From: Planctomyces sp.
GTDB taxonomy: Bacteria; Planctomycetota; Planctomycetia; Planctomycetales; Planctomycetaceae
Length of the DNA stretch: 64,000 nt
Reading direction: 5' to 3'
Assembly: GCA_016795105.1 (NCBI GenBank)
Contig: JAEUIH010000016.1
Location: 47,906 to 111,905, forward strand
Shown here: positions 7,931 to 16,243 of the stretch, piece by piece
Layout of the letters: each line of letters starts with the position of its first letter
Numbering within the stretch: the first letter of the stretch is position 1
Program-made: the position numbers and the translations under genes
Notes under the pieces: model-generated
What the model was told of the DNA's origin: nothing
The model's database searches: none
Seen by the model: the letters and a program-made list of their open reading frames with translations, nothing else

Positions 7931-8737
7931 CTACTTTTGTGGTTCGTCAATGACGGGGTTCGTCAGAGTGCCGATTCCGTCGATTTCGATGGTGACTTCG
8001 TCCCCGTGTTTCAGGAATACGGGTGGTTTCCTGGCGGCTCCGACTCCGTGGGGAGTTCCGGTCAGAATGACGGTTCCTTTAGGAATTACGGTGCTGGCGC
8101 TGAGGAACTGGATCAGGGCTGGAACATCAAAGATCATGTCGTTCGTGTTCCAGTCCTGCATCGTCTCCCCATTCAGGCGTGTGCGAATCCCAAGCTCGTT
8201 GGGGTTGCTGATTTCGTCTGTGGTGACGATGCAGGGACCGAGGGGACAAAATGTGGCAAACGTCTTCCCGCGACACCATTGGCCACCTCCACCGTCCTTC
8301 TGCCAGTCACGAGCACTGACGTCGTTGGCGCAGGTATATCCAAGGACATAGTTGAGAGCTTCTTCTTTGGAGACGTTATAGCAGTCTCGTCCAATGACCA
8401 CTGCTAATTCGCATTCGTAGTCAACTTTGTCGCTGAAGAGCGTTCGCGGGAGTCGAATCGGGGCACCGGGATCCTGAACAGCCGAATTCACTTTCATAAA
8501 CAGAACAGGGTTTTGTGGTATCGGCTGCATTCCTTCTTCTGCGTGCTTCCGGTAGTTGAGACCTATGCAGAGTATGTTCGCCGGAACGAGTGGTGCAAGA
8601 AGGCGACCAGAAACCGTCATGCCTGAATCCGCCAGCTTTCCGAACAGGTCTCCATCCAGACGAGTGTACTGCCCGGAATCATGGAGTTTAGCGAGGCATG
8701 TGGTTCCATCAGTCAATTCGATACGGCAAATCTTCAT
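7931..8737 (-). CDS. Fumarylacetoacetate hydrolase (FAH) family protein
   Basis: 268-residue cytoplasmic metal-dependent hydrolase, isomerase or decarboxylase of the FAH/HpcE fold, acting on 2-oxo or acylpyruvate-type acids. A short N-terminal domain (1-50) precedes the catalytic domain. Metal and active-site residues are visible: E108 and E110 in YECELAVVIG, D139 in NDVSARD, K158 in RGKTF, and the terminal motif TGTPHGVG at 226-233. The size matches the single-domain catechol-degradation or 2-keto-3-deoxyrhamnonate type rather than true FAH (about 420 residues). The ATG at 8737 has GGAAG eight bases upstream; a GTG five codons earlier is in frame but lacks a site. It is convergent with the 266-aa gene across the palindromic element. 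The substrate cannot be told from sequence. Confidence 0.93.
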   Translation of the reverse strand: MKICRIELTDGTTCLAKLHDSGQYTRLDGDLFGKLADSGMTVSGRLLAPLVPANILCIGLNYRKHAEEGMQPIPQNPVLFMKVNSAVQDPGAPIRLPRTLFSDKVDYECELAVVIGRDCYNVSKEEALNYVLGYTCANDVSARDWQKDGGGGQWCRGKTFATFCPLGPCIVTTDEISNPNELGIRTRLNGETMQDWNTNDMIFDVPALIQFLSASTVIPKGTVILTGTPHGVGAARKPPVFLKHGDEVTIEIDGIGTLTNPVIDEPQK

Positions 8738-8836
8738 GTCACGAACTTCCACACAGGAGAATAGTCACGAGAACGAAACAGGTGTTTGTCGACGAAGTAT
8801 TCAGACTCGTAAACCGGTTCGCAATCGTGACCAAAT

Positions 8837-8882
8837 AAAAACACTCCCAGGTCGAACATGAGTCCAACCGGGAGTGTCTTTT
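8837..8882 (-). terminator. Intrinsic terminator
   Basis: Hairpin ACACTCCC/GGGAGTGT with T-rich sequence on both sides (TTTTATTT on minus, CTTTT on plus). It lies 53 bp beyond the stop of the minus-strand exported-protein gene and can act in both directions. Confidence 0.75.
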
Positions 8883-8934
8883 GGGGAGAATTCGAAAATC
8901 GGCCTGACGTGCCCGTGATCGCCAATCTTGCACC

Positions 8935-9531
8935 CTATCGGCGAGGTACTCCAGTCGGGAAGACCGAGATCGGCCGACCATCCTGAGCCACTTCAGAGCT
9001 GTTTGGAGTCGCATTCAAGGCAGGATTCAGAAATCCTGTCTGATAGACTGGAGCTGAGATTTCTCCTGGCGATCGAACGGGACTCGATGCGGGCATCAGC
9101 GGGTATGCCTGACCGGGGGCCATCTGTGGCACGCTGATCCCTGGTCCAGGCATCAACAAAGGAGCCGGTTGAGCGGACTGCGAATGCAGATTTTGATCCA
9201 GATAACTGCCTCGGTATTTGTTCCAGAACTGTTGCGAATATGGCATACCGTGTGAATGTCCCCAAACTCCGGCAATTTGAGTCTGAGACAGCACATGTCG
9301 GTAGTTGTATGGGCGAAAGCTGGCGAAACCTCCGTAGGCAGGGACTCGCTGATACTGGCCATGCAACCATGGATCCTGCTGATCCCACGGAAACATCTGA
9401 CCGCCTTCGCCTGCTGCGATGGAGGAAGAATACTGTACGCCTGGCTGACCAATCTGCCCCGGCCCGATTTGAGCCTGTGCCACGGCTGGAATCGCCAAAG
9501 CAGCAACAGCAAAGATAAGCAATCGACGCAT
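8935..9531 (-). CDS. Small exported protein with GHxxGxPYS motif
   Basis: 198 residues. A clear signal peptide (MRRLLIFAVAALAIPAVAQAQ) is followed by a Gln/Pro/Gly-rich mature part. The central segment IAGVWGHSHGMPYSQQFWNKYRG resembles one in the divergent neighbour gene at 9856 (IAGVYGHHQ... HGTPYSSGFLTGYEG). The C-terminal half is proline-rich and probably disordered. GGAGGG six bases before the ATG is a strong ribosome-binding site. Likely periplasmic or surface-exposed; no enzyme motif was found. Confidence 0.8.
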   Translation of the reverse strand: MRRLLIFAVAALAIPAVAQAQIGPGQIGQPGVQYSSSIAAGEGGQMFPWDQQDPWLHGQYQRVPAYGGFASFRPYNYRHVLSQTQIAGVWGHSHGMPYSQQFWNKYRGSYLDQNLHSQSAQPAPLLMPGPGISVPQMAPGQAYPLMPASSPVRSPGEISAPVYQTGFLNPALNATPNSSEVAQDGRPISVFPTGVPRR

Positions 9532-9855
9532 TGAATCCCTCCGAGGTCGAGCGTTGGGCGACAGGGTTTCTGAAGCCTCATCAAAACAAAATGCTCCGTC
9601 TGTTCAGCTATCGGCCTGACTTCAGCCGTCTCAGTTTTCCAAAGCTGAAGAAACAGAAGCTCCTGCGAATTCGCTCCACGATGCGCATTTCGAACGGTCC
9701 TACCGTTAAATCTTGACTTTCCGGAAAACGGTCGTCTTTCTGATGGCATCACTGCCGCGACCGGGTAAATCACAGGGGAGTAGTTTTTGAATTCGTCAGT
9801 ATCAGACGTTGAGTTCCCCACCAGTAGAAATTCGCAGATCAGGAGAAGAAACAGT
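9532..9855. other. Divergent promoter region between two exported-protein genes
   Basis: Contains the start regions of both genes. No gene, strong hairpin or recognisable regulator site was found. Confidence 0.4.
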
Positions 9856-10236
9856 ATGACTCATCATCCAAAGCAGTGGTTCCCCAGCGCGATCGTAGTC
9901 TGTGTTATGGTGTTTTCGTTTCGGACGGCTTCGGCAGACTGCGGATGTTCACGTCCGCAACCTGTTGAACAGGTCGGTTGCGACTGTGGCCATGCTGCTG
10001 CGTGCTGCGGAATCGGGAGTGGACTGGCACATATTGCCGGAGTCTATGGGCATCACCAGCTTCACATTGCACATGGATACCATGGAACACCTTATTCATC
10101 AGGATTTTTGACCGGTTATGAAGGCCTTCCAAACATGGACGGTGGAGGGGTCCACTATCGTTATCCGTACCACAGTTACCGTCGTCCCTGGTTTCATCCT
10201 GGACCTCATTCGGCGAATGTGACGATCGCCTGGTAA
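9856..10236 (+). CDS. Small exported Cys/His-rich protein with GHxxGxPYS motif
   Basis: 126 residues. Signal peptide to about residue 28 (FSFRTASA), then a cysteine-rich stretch (DCGCSRPQPVEQVGCDCGH, then ACCG; seven cysteines) and an aromatic/His/Gly/Pro-rich body. The segment IAGVYGHHQ to HGTPYSSGFLTGYEG parallels the divergent 198-aa protein, suggesting that the two are paralogues or partners. The ATG at 9856 is preceded by AGGAG at nine bases; the open frame extends 23 codons upstream but those have no signal or site. The cysteines could bind metal or form disulfides after export. No family name is known to me. Confidence 0.78.
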   Translation: MTHHPKQWFPSAIVVCVMVFSFRTASADCGCSRPQPVEQVGCDCGHAAACCGIGSGLAHIAGVYGHHQLHIAHGYHGTPYSSGFLTGYEGLPNMDGGGVHYRYPYHSYRRPWFHPGPHSANVTIAW

Positions 10237-10519
10237 ACACAGATTGCTCGAAGATGGAAACTTGCCGTCCCATCTTACCTAACCGATTCGCGTGAATCGT
10301 CACGGCATAACCTGCACGATTCGCAATCGTGGTTGCTCAACCCCCTGGTGGGAGTCGTCGATAGGGATAAACGAACGTGTCCTTTGGCTGCCATTCGGCA
10401 AAGGAACCGTCTTCAGACTGGAGGGCCATCCGGACTGCTGACGGCAAGGGACACTGAGAAATTGCGGTTCAGGTGACTTGTACCTCCGCGAAGATGCGAC
10501 ACGGAAGGAGCAGCTTCGA

Positions 10520-12625
10520 ATGCAAGCCGTTTCAGTCGGTGATAGTTCTTATTCGCTCGGACGACGTTCACGGTCGTCACGATCACGAGCATTTCATCTG
10601 CTTTGCCGTGCAACACTCGGATTGTCACTGTTCGGTTCGCCGGTCAGTGCCCAGCAGCAGCATCAATTTCAGCAGCCAGCGGCTCAACATTCACAACAGC
10701 ACATCCAGTCTCAACACAGAGCTGAATTCGCACCGACGAATGTGAATGTTCAATCCGGAATGCCACCGGTCAGGACTGTTCAGTACAGTCTTGAACAGCA
10801 GGACGTGTCGGGTCAGGTGGATGCAGTTCACAGCCCGAACGTGGATCGATTCCTGAAGCCTCAATACAAACTGGAGCTTGAGCGTCGACACAGCCAGCTG
10901 GTGATTACAAACCGCAATATCCGCCGGATTGCAGTAACGGATCCGACAATCGTCAATTACGTTCCTTACACACCAAAGGAACTCTCAGTCGTTGGACTTG
11001 AACTCGGAAAAACGGACCTGACCTTGTGGTTCGAGGATGACCCGAATCCTGCGATCTATGAAGTGACTGTCGTTCGCGACAGTAGTCTCGAAGAACAACG
11101 GACAATTGACTTTGGGCGTCTCGAGCGACGCCTCACTGAACTGTTTCCGAATTCACGCGTCCATCTGATTCCGATTGGTGCTCAGGTCATCGTTCAGGGC
11201 CAGGCCTACGACTCTGAAGAAGCTCAGCACATCCTTCAGATTGTTCGCACAGAGGTCTTTCGTTCGGCAGGTCAATTCGGTGATGACGATGATAACAATC
11301 TCTCTCTCGTCAACGGAGGAGCAGGACTAAACAACGGAAACCTCGGCCAGAACGGCAATCAGGGTTTTCGAGATATCATTGTCAATCGCATGACAGTTCC
11401 CGGTGAATTCAATGTCAAGATGAGGGTTACCGTTGCAGAACTGAATCGCTCGGCGCTGCGTGACGCGGGTCTGAGCTGGAACGTCCTGTTCAACGATGCT
11501 CGCCATTCCGTCGGCGGTTCTCTGGGTGGGGCTCCCGGCACAACGCTCAGCGGTATCTTCGAAAACGGGGAAATCGCAGTGTTCCTGAAGTGGCTGCAGT
11601 CCAACGGCACAGTGACTCTGCTCGCCGAACCAACTCTGGTGACTCTGAGTGGAACCACCGCCAGCATACTTGGCGGGGGTGAATTCGCTGTTCCAACAGT
11701 GATTGGTCTTGGCGGTGGTCAGACAACCACGTTCCGAGGGTTCGGTACAAGCCTGCTGGTGACGCCAACAGTTATGGACCGCGATAACATTCGACTTCAG
11801 GTCGTTCCGGAGTTTAGTGAACTGAACGCTGACAACTCGGTGAATGGAATCCCGGGCACGAACGTAAAACGAGTGATGACTCAGGTCGAACTTCGTGAAG
11901 GTCAGACATTTGCTATCGGCGGTCTGATTTCAAGACAGACTCTCACCGAAGTCAGCCGTATTCCGCTGTTAGGAGATATCCCCTACATCGGACCGGCCTT
12001 GTTTCATTCAAAGACTGCTTCCGAAGTTGAGACTGAACTCCTGGTGCTGGTGCAGCCCGAAATTGTCCGCCCAATGGAACCCGATGAAGTTCCACCTCTT
12101 CCAAACTACTATGTGACTCATCCAAATGACTACGACCTCTGGAAGTATGCCCGCACTGAAGGCAACCCGGATACACAGGTTTATCAGGTTCCTCCCTATG
12201 GAACCGGAGCAACCTACGGTGTTCCACAGGGATACAGCCTGTTCAATCCTCCTGTGAATCATGGTGGATTTGTTCCAGGTCAGAATTCTCAGCCAATGAT
12301 GGGAGGCCCCCAGCCCTCCGGACAGAACTGGCAACAACCACCAATGCCTCAACCCGACTATCAGATTCCACAGGGTGGAGGGATTCCTCAGGGACATTCG
12401 TATCCAGTGAATCCAGCTCCTCCTGTTCAGCACTATCAGGCACCAGCAGCAGCAGTGCCTGCGACACCTCTGCCGCCGGTACCGCAGCCTTATCCGGCGC
12501 AGAGTCAGAATGGTCAGCAAGCTCCGAAATCAACGATGAGGACTCGAATGGCTTCGGTATTCAAACGTGATGCAGACCCTGCTAAGCAACCCGTTCGAAC
12601 AACCGGATGGACTCGAGGCAAATAG
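10520..12625 (+). CDS. Secretin, type II/Tad-pilus (CpaC/RcpA) type
   Basis: 701-residue outer-membrane secretin. Signal sequence to about residue 46 (SLFGSPVSAQ), Gln-rich linker, then the pilus-secretin N-terminal domain (LELERRHSQLVITNRNIRRIAV to IYEVTVV), a short BON/N1-type domain (RLERRLTELFPNS to EEAQHIL), a Gly/Asn-rich linker and the secretin core from FNVKMRVTVAELNRSALRDAG to TELLVLVQPEIV, with the diagnostic VELREGQTFAIGGLI and IPLLGDIPYIGPALF. A Pro/Gln/Gly-rich tail of about 150 residues follows, unusual for CpaC and perhaps a surface or cell-wall contact. The ATG at 10520 has AGGAG nine bases upstream; a TTG 14 codons earlier is a poorer start. It heads a group with two lipoproteins but no ATPase or platform gene. 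Confidence 0.92.
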   Translation: MQAVSVGDSSYSLGRRSRSSRSRAFHLLCRATLGLSLFGSPVSAQQQHQFQQPAAQHSQQHIQSQHRAEFAPTNVNVQSGMPPVRTVQYSLEQQDVSGQVDAVHSPNVDRFLKPQYKLELERRHSQLVITNRNIRRIAVTDPTIVNYVPYTPKELSVVGLELGKTDLTLWFEDDPNPAIYEVTVVRDSSLEEQRTIDFGRLERRLTELFPNSRVHLIPIGAQVIVQGQAYDSEEAQHILQIVRTEVFRSAGQFGDDDDNNLSLVNGGAGLNNGNLGQNGNQGFRDIIVNRMTVPGEFNVKMRVTVAELNRSALRDAGLSWNVLFNDARHSVGGSLGGAPGTTLSGIFENGEIAVFLKWLQSNGTVTLLAEPTLVTLSGTTASILGGGEFAVPTVIGLGGGQTTTFRGFGTSLLVTPTVMDRDNIRLQVVPEFSELNADNSVNGIPGTNVKRVMTQVELREGQTFAIGGLISRQTLTEVSRIPLLGDIPYIGPALFHSKTASEVETELLVLVQPEIVRPMEPDEVPPLPNYYVTHPNDYDLWKYARTEGNPDTQVYQVPPYGTGATYGVPQGYSLFNPPVNHGGFVPGQNSQPMMGGPQPSGQNWQQPPMPQPDYQIPQGGGIPQGHSYPVNPAPPVQHYQAPAAAVPATPLPPVPQPYPAQSQNGQQAPKSTMRTRMASVFKRDADPAKQPVRTTGWTRGK

Positions 12626-12675
12626 GCTGATCGATCGAATATGTTCCCTGTTCTCGTGGACAGAAAGTTCTTGTC

Positions 12676-13224
12676 ATGAAAATATTTGTTGCTTCATCAC
12701 GATTCACCTTCTTCGCAGCGGCAATCTGCGGAGTCGTTGCAGGGTGCTGCTCTCCGGGATTCTTTGCAAAGAAGTCCCTCTCCGTTCCGGATACAATGCC
12801 ACTGGGCTCCATCAGTCGAGCACACTGGCATATGATGGAAACAAACGGAGAAGCAGCAGATTTCGTGATCCACTACAACGAGTTCACAGATAACTCCTCG
12901 GAACTCACTCCTTATGGCCGCGATCACATCGCTGAAATTGCTGCACGGATGAGTTCATCTCCATTTCCGGTGATTGTTCAGAGAACGCTGAATAACGCGG
13001 ATCCGGAACTGGACCAGGTACGCCGTGATCTTGTCGTACGAGTGCTGACAGATCTTGGCAATCCCGACGCTGATCAAAGAACCGTCGTTTCCCAACCCTA
13101 CGGAAACGGGATTAATTCGATGGAAGGCGAAATGGACAATGGTCAGTTCCGCCGAATTCGCGGGTTCAACAACGGTGGAAACTTCGGCGGCATTGGGGGC
13201 GGGATCGGCGGCGGCGGCTTCTAG
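12676..13224 (+). CDS. Putative lipoprotein downstream of the secretin
   Basis: 182 residues. The leader ends in VVAGC, a lipobox with Cys24 as the acylation site. The mature part contains FVIHYNEFTDNSSELTPYGRDHI followed by AARMSSSPFPVIVQRTLNNADPELD and an RRDLVVRVL helix, an alpha/beta pattern reminiscent of OmpA-like or CpaD-like lipoproteins (inference). The tail is Gly/Asn-rich (NNGGNFGGIGGGIGGGGF). It follows the secretin by 50 bp on the same strand, as a pilotin or periplasmic partner would. A terminator at 13273-13297 closes the unit. No named family can be claimed. Confidence 0.75.
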   Translation: MKIFVASSRFTFFAAAICGVVAGCCSPGFFAKKSLSVPDTMPLGSISRAHWHMMETNGEAADFVIHYNEFTDNSSELTPYGRDHIAEIAARMSSSPFPVIVQRTLNNADPELDQVRRDLVVRVLTDLGNPDADQRTVVSQPYGNGINSMEGEMDNGQFRRIRGFNNGGNFGGIGGGIGGGGF

Positions 13225-13272
13225 GATTCAGAACCGCCCCAATTCTCATTCATATATAGTGACACGTCAGAG

Positions 13273-13308
13273 GCCCGAACTGTATCGCAGTTCGGGCTTC
13301 GCCGTTTT
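13273..13308 (+). terminator. Probable intrinsic terminator after the secretin-lipoprotein pair
   Basis: Perfect 10-bp stem GCCCGAACTG/CAGTTCGGGC around loop TATCG, followed by a short T-rich stretch (GCCGTTTT). Downstream of the 182-aa lipoprotein gene. Confidence 0.65.
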
Positions 13309-13517
13309 CGCAAACCTCCCAAACTCACAATAATCCGCATGCCTTGAAGGTCTACAAAACTCGTCTCGACATCGAGCCGCTTTTTTGAATATAAGCAAAC
13401 GTTGGTTTTACAGAATCCTCTCTCGTGGCGTTCATCGCGACGATTTGTCCCCTCTCGTCTTATCTCTCCTCTCATCTCCGATCGACTTTCTGCTGACTCG
13501 AAGCTGGAAGCGTCCCC

Positions 13518-15218
13518 ATGTGTAAACTCCGTTATCAATCCGCTCTGATATTCATGCTGATCGTTTTCACGTTGCCTGGTTGCCAGTCAGGTGGAGGCAG
13601 TTCGTGGAAATCGTGGTTTTCACAAAGTCAGCGGGCAGACGATGCAAAATTTGCAGAGCTGGATACTCTCCGGCCAAGCGCATCAGCATCGGAAATGGAA
13701 CTGGACGAAAGCGTTCAGCCTAAGGTGAAGCCACAAGTCGCTGTGGCTGCTGGACGAGTCGATGGACTGTTGGCCGAGGGCCACAAAGCGATTCGTGGTG
13801 GACAGTATGATGCTGCCAACACAGCGTTTCGAGATGTCCTGACAGCCGACCCGGATAATGCGAAAGCACATCATGGACTGGCTATCGTTGCTGACCTGAC
13901 GAAAGACTGGTCCAGTGCCGAATATCATTATCGCCAGGCTCTGAAAGCAAATCCGCGAGATGCAAACCTGCTGAACGATTTGGGATACTCCTACTACCTT
14001 CAGGACCGTTTCCACGATGCATCAAGTTTCCTGAAAGAAGCAGCCGCAATTCAGCCATCCAACGAGACGGTTCAGGTCAATCTGGCATTGCTCTCACTGC
14101 GTCAGGGAAATCGAGCGGATGCCGAACAAAGACTGACACAACTGTTCCCTCCCGCGACGGCTCGGCAACATCTCGCAAGACTTGAAGCACAAATCGGCGA
14201 TGCAGAACGGGCAATTGCCGGACTGAATGCAACCTCCAGCCCAATCGCCCCCGCAATTCAGGGATCGGCCGTCGCGCCCGAGATTCCTCCCAACGCATCT
14301 CTCGAACAGATTCAGGCACTCGCCGAACAGGAACGACTCGCAGCAGAACGCGCTCGAATTCTGAAAGAACAAAGCCAGGGATTGGTTTCGAATTCAGGCA
14401 CACCACCTCAGCCAATGATCACGCCGGCAAACGTAACGTCCATGGATTCGCCTCTGGCTTCAAACCCAGTGGTTCAAGTCACTCCAAACTCAATTCCACT
14501 TCAGAATCCCGCCGTCAGCGTTCAACAGTCATCGCTCATTCCGCAGCCGATGCCAATGATCAACACGGGATATCCTCAGTCGGCGGTACCAGTTGCTGCC
14601 GCAGCACATACCGCAGGTCCCCCGGCGAACGGTCTGATCCAACCTTCATCGGCGGCAATCCCAATTCAGCCCTCAGGGCTCTACCAAAATGCGCCTCAAG
14701 CCGCTCAGATGCCACTCGTCGGTCTGAATGCAGGTCCTGGTGCATTGTTTCCGATTGGGGGACACTATCCACAGTCCAACCAGCCCGTCCCGAACCAGCC
14801 AACCTCGATGCAGCCTCCTGTGAACAATTCTGCATACCCAACTTTGCCGGGTCCGGCATCAAATCCAAATCTGATCCAGCCAGACCACACGCTGCCCGCT
14901 CAGGAATGGGCAAGGCAGCAGCAGGAGTATGGGGCTCAACTCAACCAAATTCGATCAACCAGCGGATCGCAGGTCCCGGCACAGTATCAACAGCCGGCAC
15001 AGTATCAACAGCCGGCACAGTATCAACAGCCGGCCCAGTATCAACAGCCGGCCCAGTACCAGCAACCGGCACCTCAGATCAATTCCGGCAATCAGCTGGC
15101 TGCTCCCAATCCGCTTCAGGCGTATCAGCAGCAGCTGCAGTCTGATCAGCAGCTTAACCAGTCACTCGATCGTATGAATCGGTCCGCTGCTGTTCCTCCG
15201 GTTCAGGCTCAGTACTGA
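13518..15218 (+). CDS. TPR lipoprotein (TadD-like) with Pro/Gln repeat tail
   Basis: 566 residues. Lipobox LPGC with Cys22. Residues about 80-220 hold three to four TPR units (GLLAEGHKAIRGGQYDAANTAFRDVL, AKAHHGLAIVADLTKDWSSAEYHYRQAL, ANLLNDLGYSYYLQDRFHDASSFLKEA), as in TadD-type pilotin lipoproteins. The remaining 300 residues are Pro/Gln/Ala-rich and low complexity, including five QYQQPA units encoded by an 18-bp tandem repeat (14976-15065). The arrangement TPR lipoprotein after secretin is seen in Tad loci. The tail, like that of the secretin, is proline- and glutamine-rich and may interact with it. The ATG at 13518 is preceded by no strong site. Confidence 0.85.
   Translation: MCKLRYQSALIFMLIVFTLPGCQSGGGSSWKSWFSQSQRADDAKFAELDTLRPSASASEMELDESVQPKVKPQVAVAAGRVDGLLAEGHKAIRGGQYDAANTAFRDVLTADPDNAKAHHGLAIVADLTKDWSSAEYHYRQALKANPRDANLLNDLGYSYYLQDRFHDASSFLKEAAAIQPSNETVQVNLALLSLRQGNRADAEQRLTQLFPPATARQHLARLEAQIGDAERAIAGLNATSSPIAPAIQGSAVAPEIPPNASLEQIQALAEQERLAAERARILKEQSQGLVSNSGTPPQPMITPANVTSMDSPLASNPVVQVTPNSIPLQNPAVSVQQSSLIPQPMPMINTGYPQSAVPVAAAAHTAGPPANGLIQPSSAAIPIQPSGLYQNAPQAAQMPLVGLNAGPGALFPIGGHYPQSNQPVPNQPTSMQPPVNNSAYPTLPGPASNPNLIQPDHTLPAQEWARQQQEYGAQLNQIRSTSGSQVPAQYQQPAQYQQPAQYQQPAQYQQPAQYQQPAPQINSGNQLAAPNPLQAYQQQLQSDQQLNQSLDRMNRSAAVPPVQAQY
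14976..15065 (+). repeat. 18-bp tandem repeat, five in-frame units
   Basis: Five 18-bp units of the form CCGGCACAGTATCAACAG encode a PAQYQQ repeat in the lipoprotein tail. The fourth and fifth units carry base changes, so it is a coding expansion of some age rather than a fresh slippage. Confidence 0.9.
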
Positions 15219-15245
15219 AAACTCGCAGACACAACAGGCGTTGAA

Positions 15246-15998
15246 CTAACCGTGATCGTGGTCATGGCCGCAACCTGGACCATGGACATGGTCATCTTCG
15301 TAGTCATCATCATTAAAATCCTCGTCGTATTCTTCGCCGTCGCTGAGCCCCATCGTATTCAACGTTGAGGCTCCACCCAGCGGCAGCAGATGGTCAAAGC
15401 CACTCTCACCGAATCGTTCCGTGAGGCGAGCGAGTACCTTTTGAATTTCCGGCATTGTCGTATGAGGGCCTGGTATATAGAACGGCTTGCCGTTCTTGCC
15501 CATTTCGTAGATGGTCTCAGCCGCAGCCGGGTCGACTGTACCAAAGATCTCTTTGCAGGCTCGATAGTCCTTATGACATGCGACTCCAGCTGCCGTTGCA
15601 TACGCCGCTGCGTCTTCGATGAGGCGTCGAGTCGTTGCGGCATCTTTTTGACTCCACGAGTGTCCTCGCTTCGTCATGTCTTCCAGCATTTCGTCAAACG
15701 AGATCCGTGTGTACGTCCGAACAAAGCAATCTGCGACTCCTCTGCAGTATCGATCGACGAGAAACGCCACGCAGATAACTTCTCCGGAGTCCAGAATCCG
15801 GCTGAAGTAGACCACACCAATCCCTTTGGAGTCGATCAGGTTTGAGACGATACACTTATAAACAGGTGCACTCGATTTTCGACCAAGCTGCACGGCCATC
15901 CCGGCAGACCGGTGCTGAGTCAGCTCTTTTTGCTTCTCTGTTCGCTTCTTCTTTTTCTTTTCGAGCTGCTTCCTGCGACGGGCTTCTGACGAGGCCAT
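15246..15998 (-). CDS. Conserved basic-acidic protein with histidine-rich tail
   Basis: 250 residues from the ATG at 15998 (GGAG at six bases); an ATG four codons upstream is in frame, and the longer open frame runs into palindromic repeats. A strongly basic N-terminus (ASSEARRRKQLEKKKKKR) is followed by a compact domain with YFSRILDSGEVICVAFLVDRYC and ISFDEMLEDMTKRGH, and the C-terminus is Asp/Glu-rich ending DDHVHGPGCGHDHDHG, a likely divalent-metal binding tail. The core resembles planctomycete proteins of unknown role sometimes annotated with SEC-C motifs; that link is only an impression. Not part of an evident operon. Confidence 0.7.
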   Translation of the reverse strand: MASSEARRRKQLEKKKKKRTEKQKELTQHRSAGMAVQLGRKSSAPVYKCIVSNLIDSKGIGVVYFSRILDSGEVICVAFLVDRYCRGVADCFVRTYTRISFDEMLEDMTKRGHSWSQKDAATTRRLIEDAAAYATAAGVACHKDYRACKEIFGTVDPAAAETIYEMGKNGKPFYIPGPHTTMPEIQKVLARLTERFGESGFDHLLPLGGASTLNTMGLSDGEEYDEDFNDDDYEDDHVHGPGCGHDHDHG

Positions 15999-16080
15999 AA
16001 CTGACTCCATTTTTCTGACGACGGAATTCCATAAAGTGAGCAATCTAGCATCGCTCAAGCAAATGAAAAGGGACTTCCCC

Positions 16081-16237
16081 GTAGCAGGCATTCTCCGAAT
16101 GCCGTCCGCAAGAGCGCAGCCAGCGCGAGGCGGACGGCACATGGAATGTGCCTGCTACAGTAGCAGGCATTCTCCGAATGCCGTCCGCCACATCACAGCC
16201 AGCGCGAGGCGGACGGCACATGGAATGTGCCTGCTAC
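16081..16237. repeat. Branched palindromic element (family A), two tandem copies
   Basis: Copies at 16081-16158 and 16160-16237, 78 bp each, separated by one A. Each begins GTAGCA and ends TGCTAC, has an inner stem GTCCGC/GCGGAC, and two side hairpins GGCATTC-TCC-GAATGCC and GGCACAT-GGA-ATGTGCC. The second copy ends six bases before the stop codon of the downstream minus-strand gene. Its orientation is opposite to the copies at 38.9, 50.2 and 61.4 kb. Confidence 0.9.
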
Positions 16238-16243
16238 TTTATT

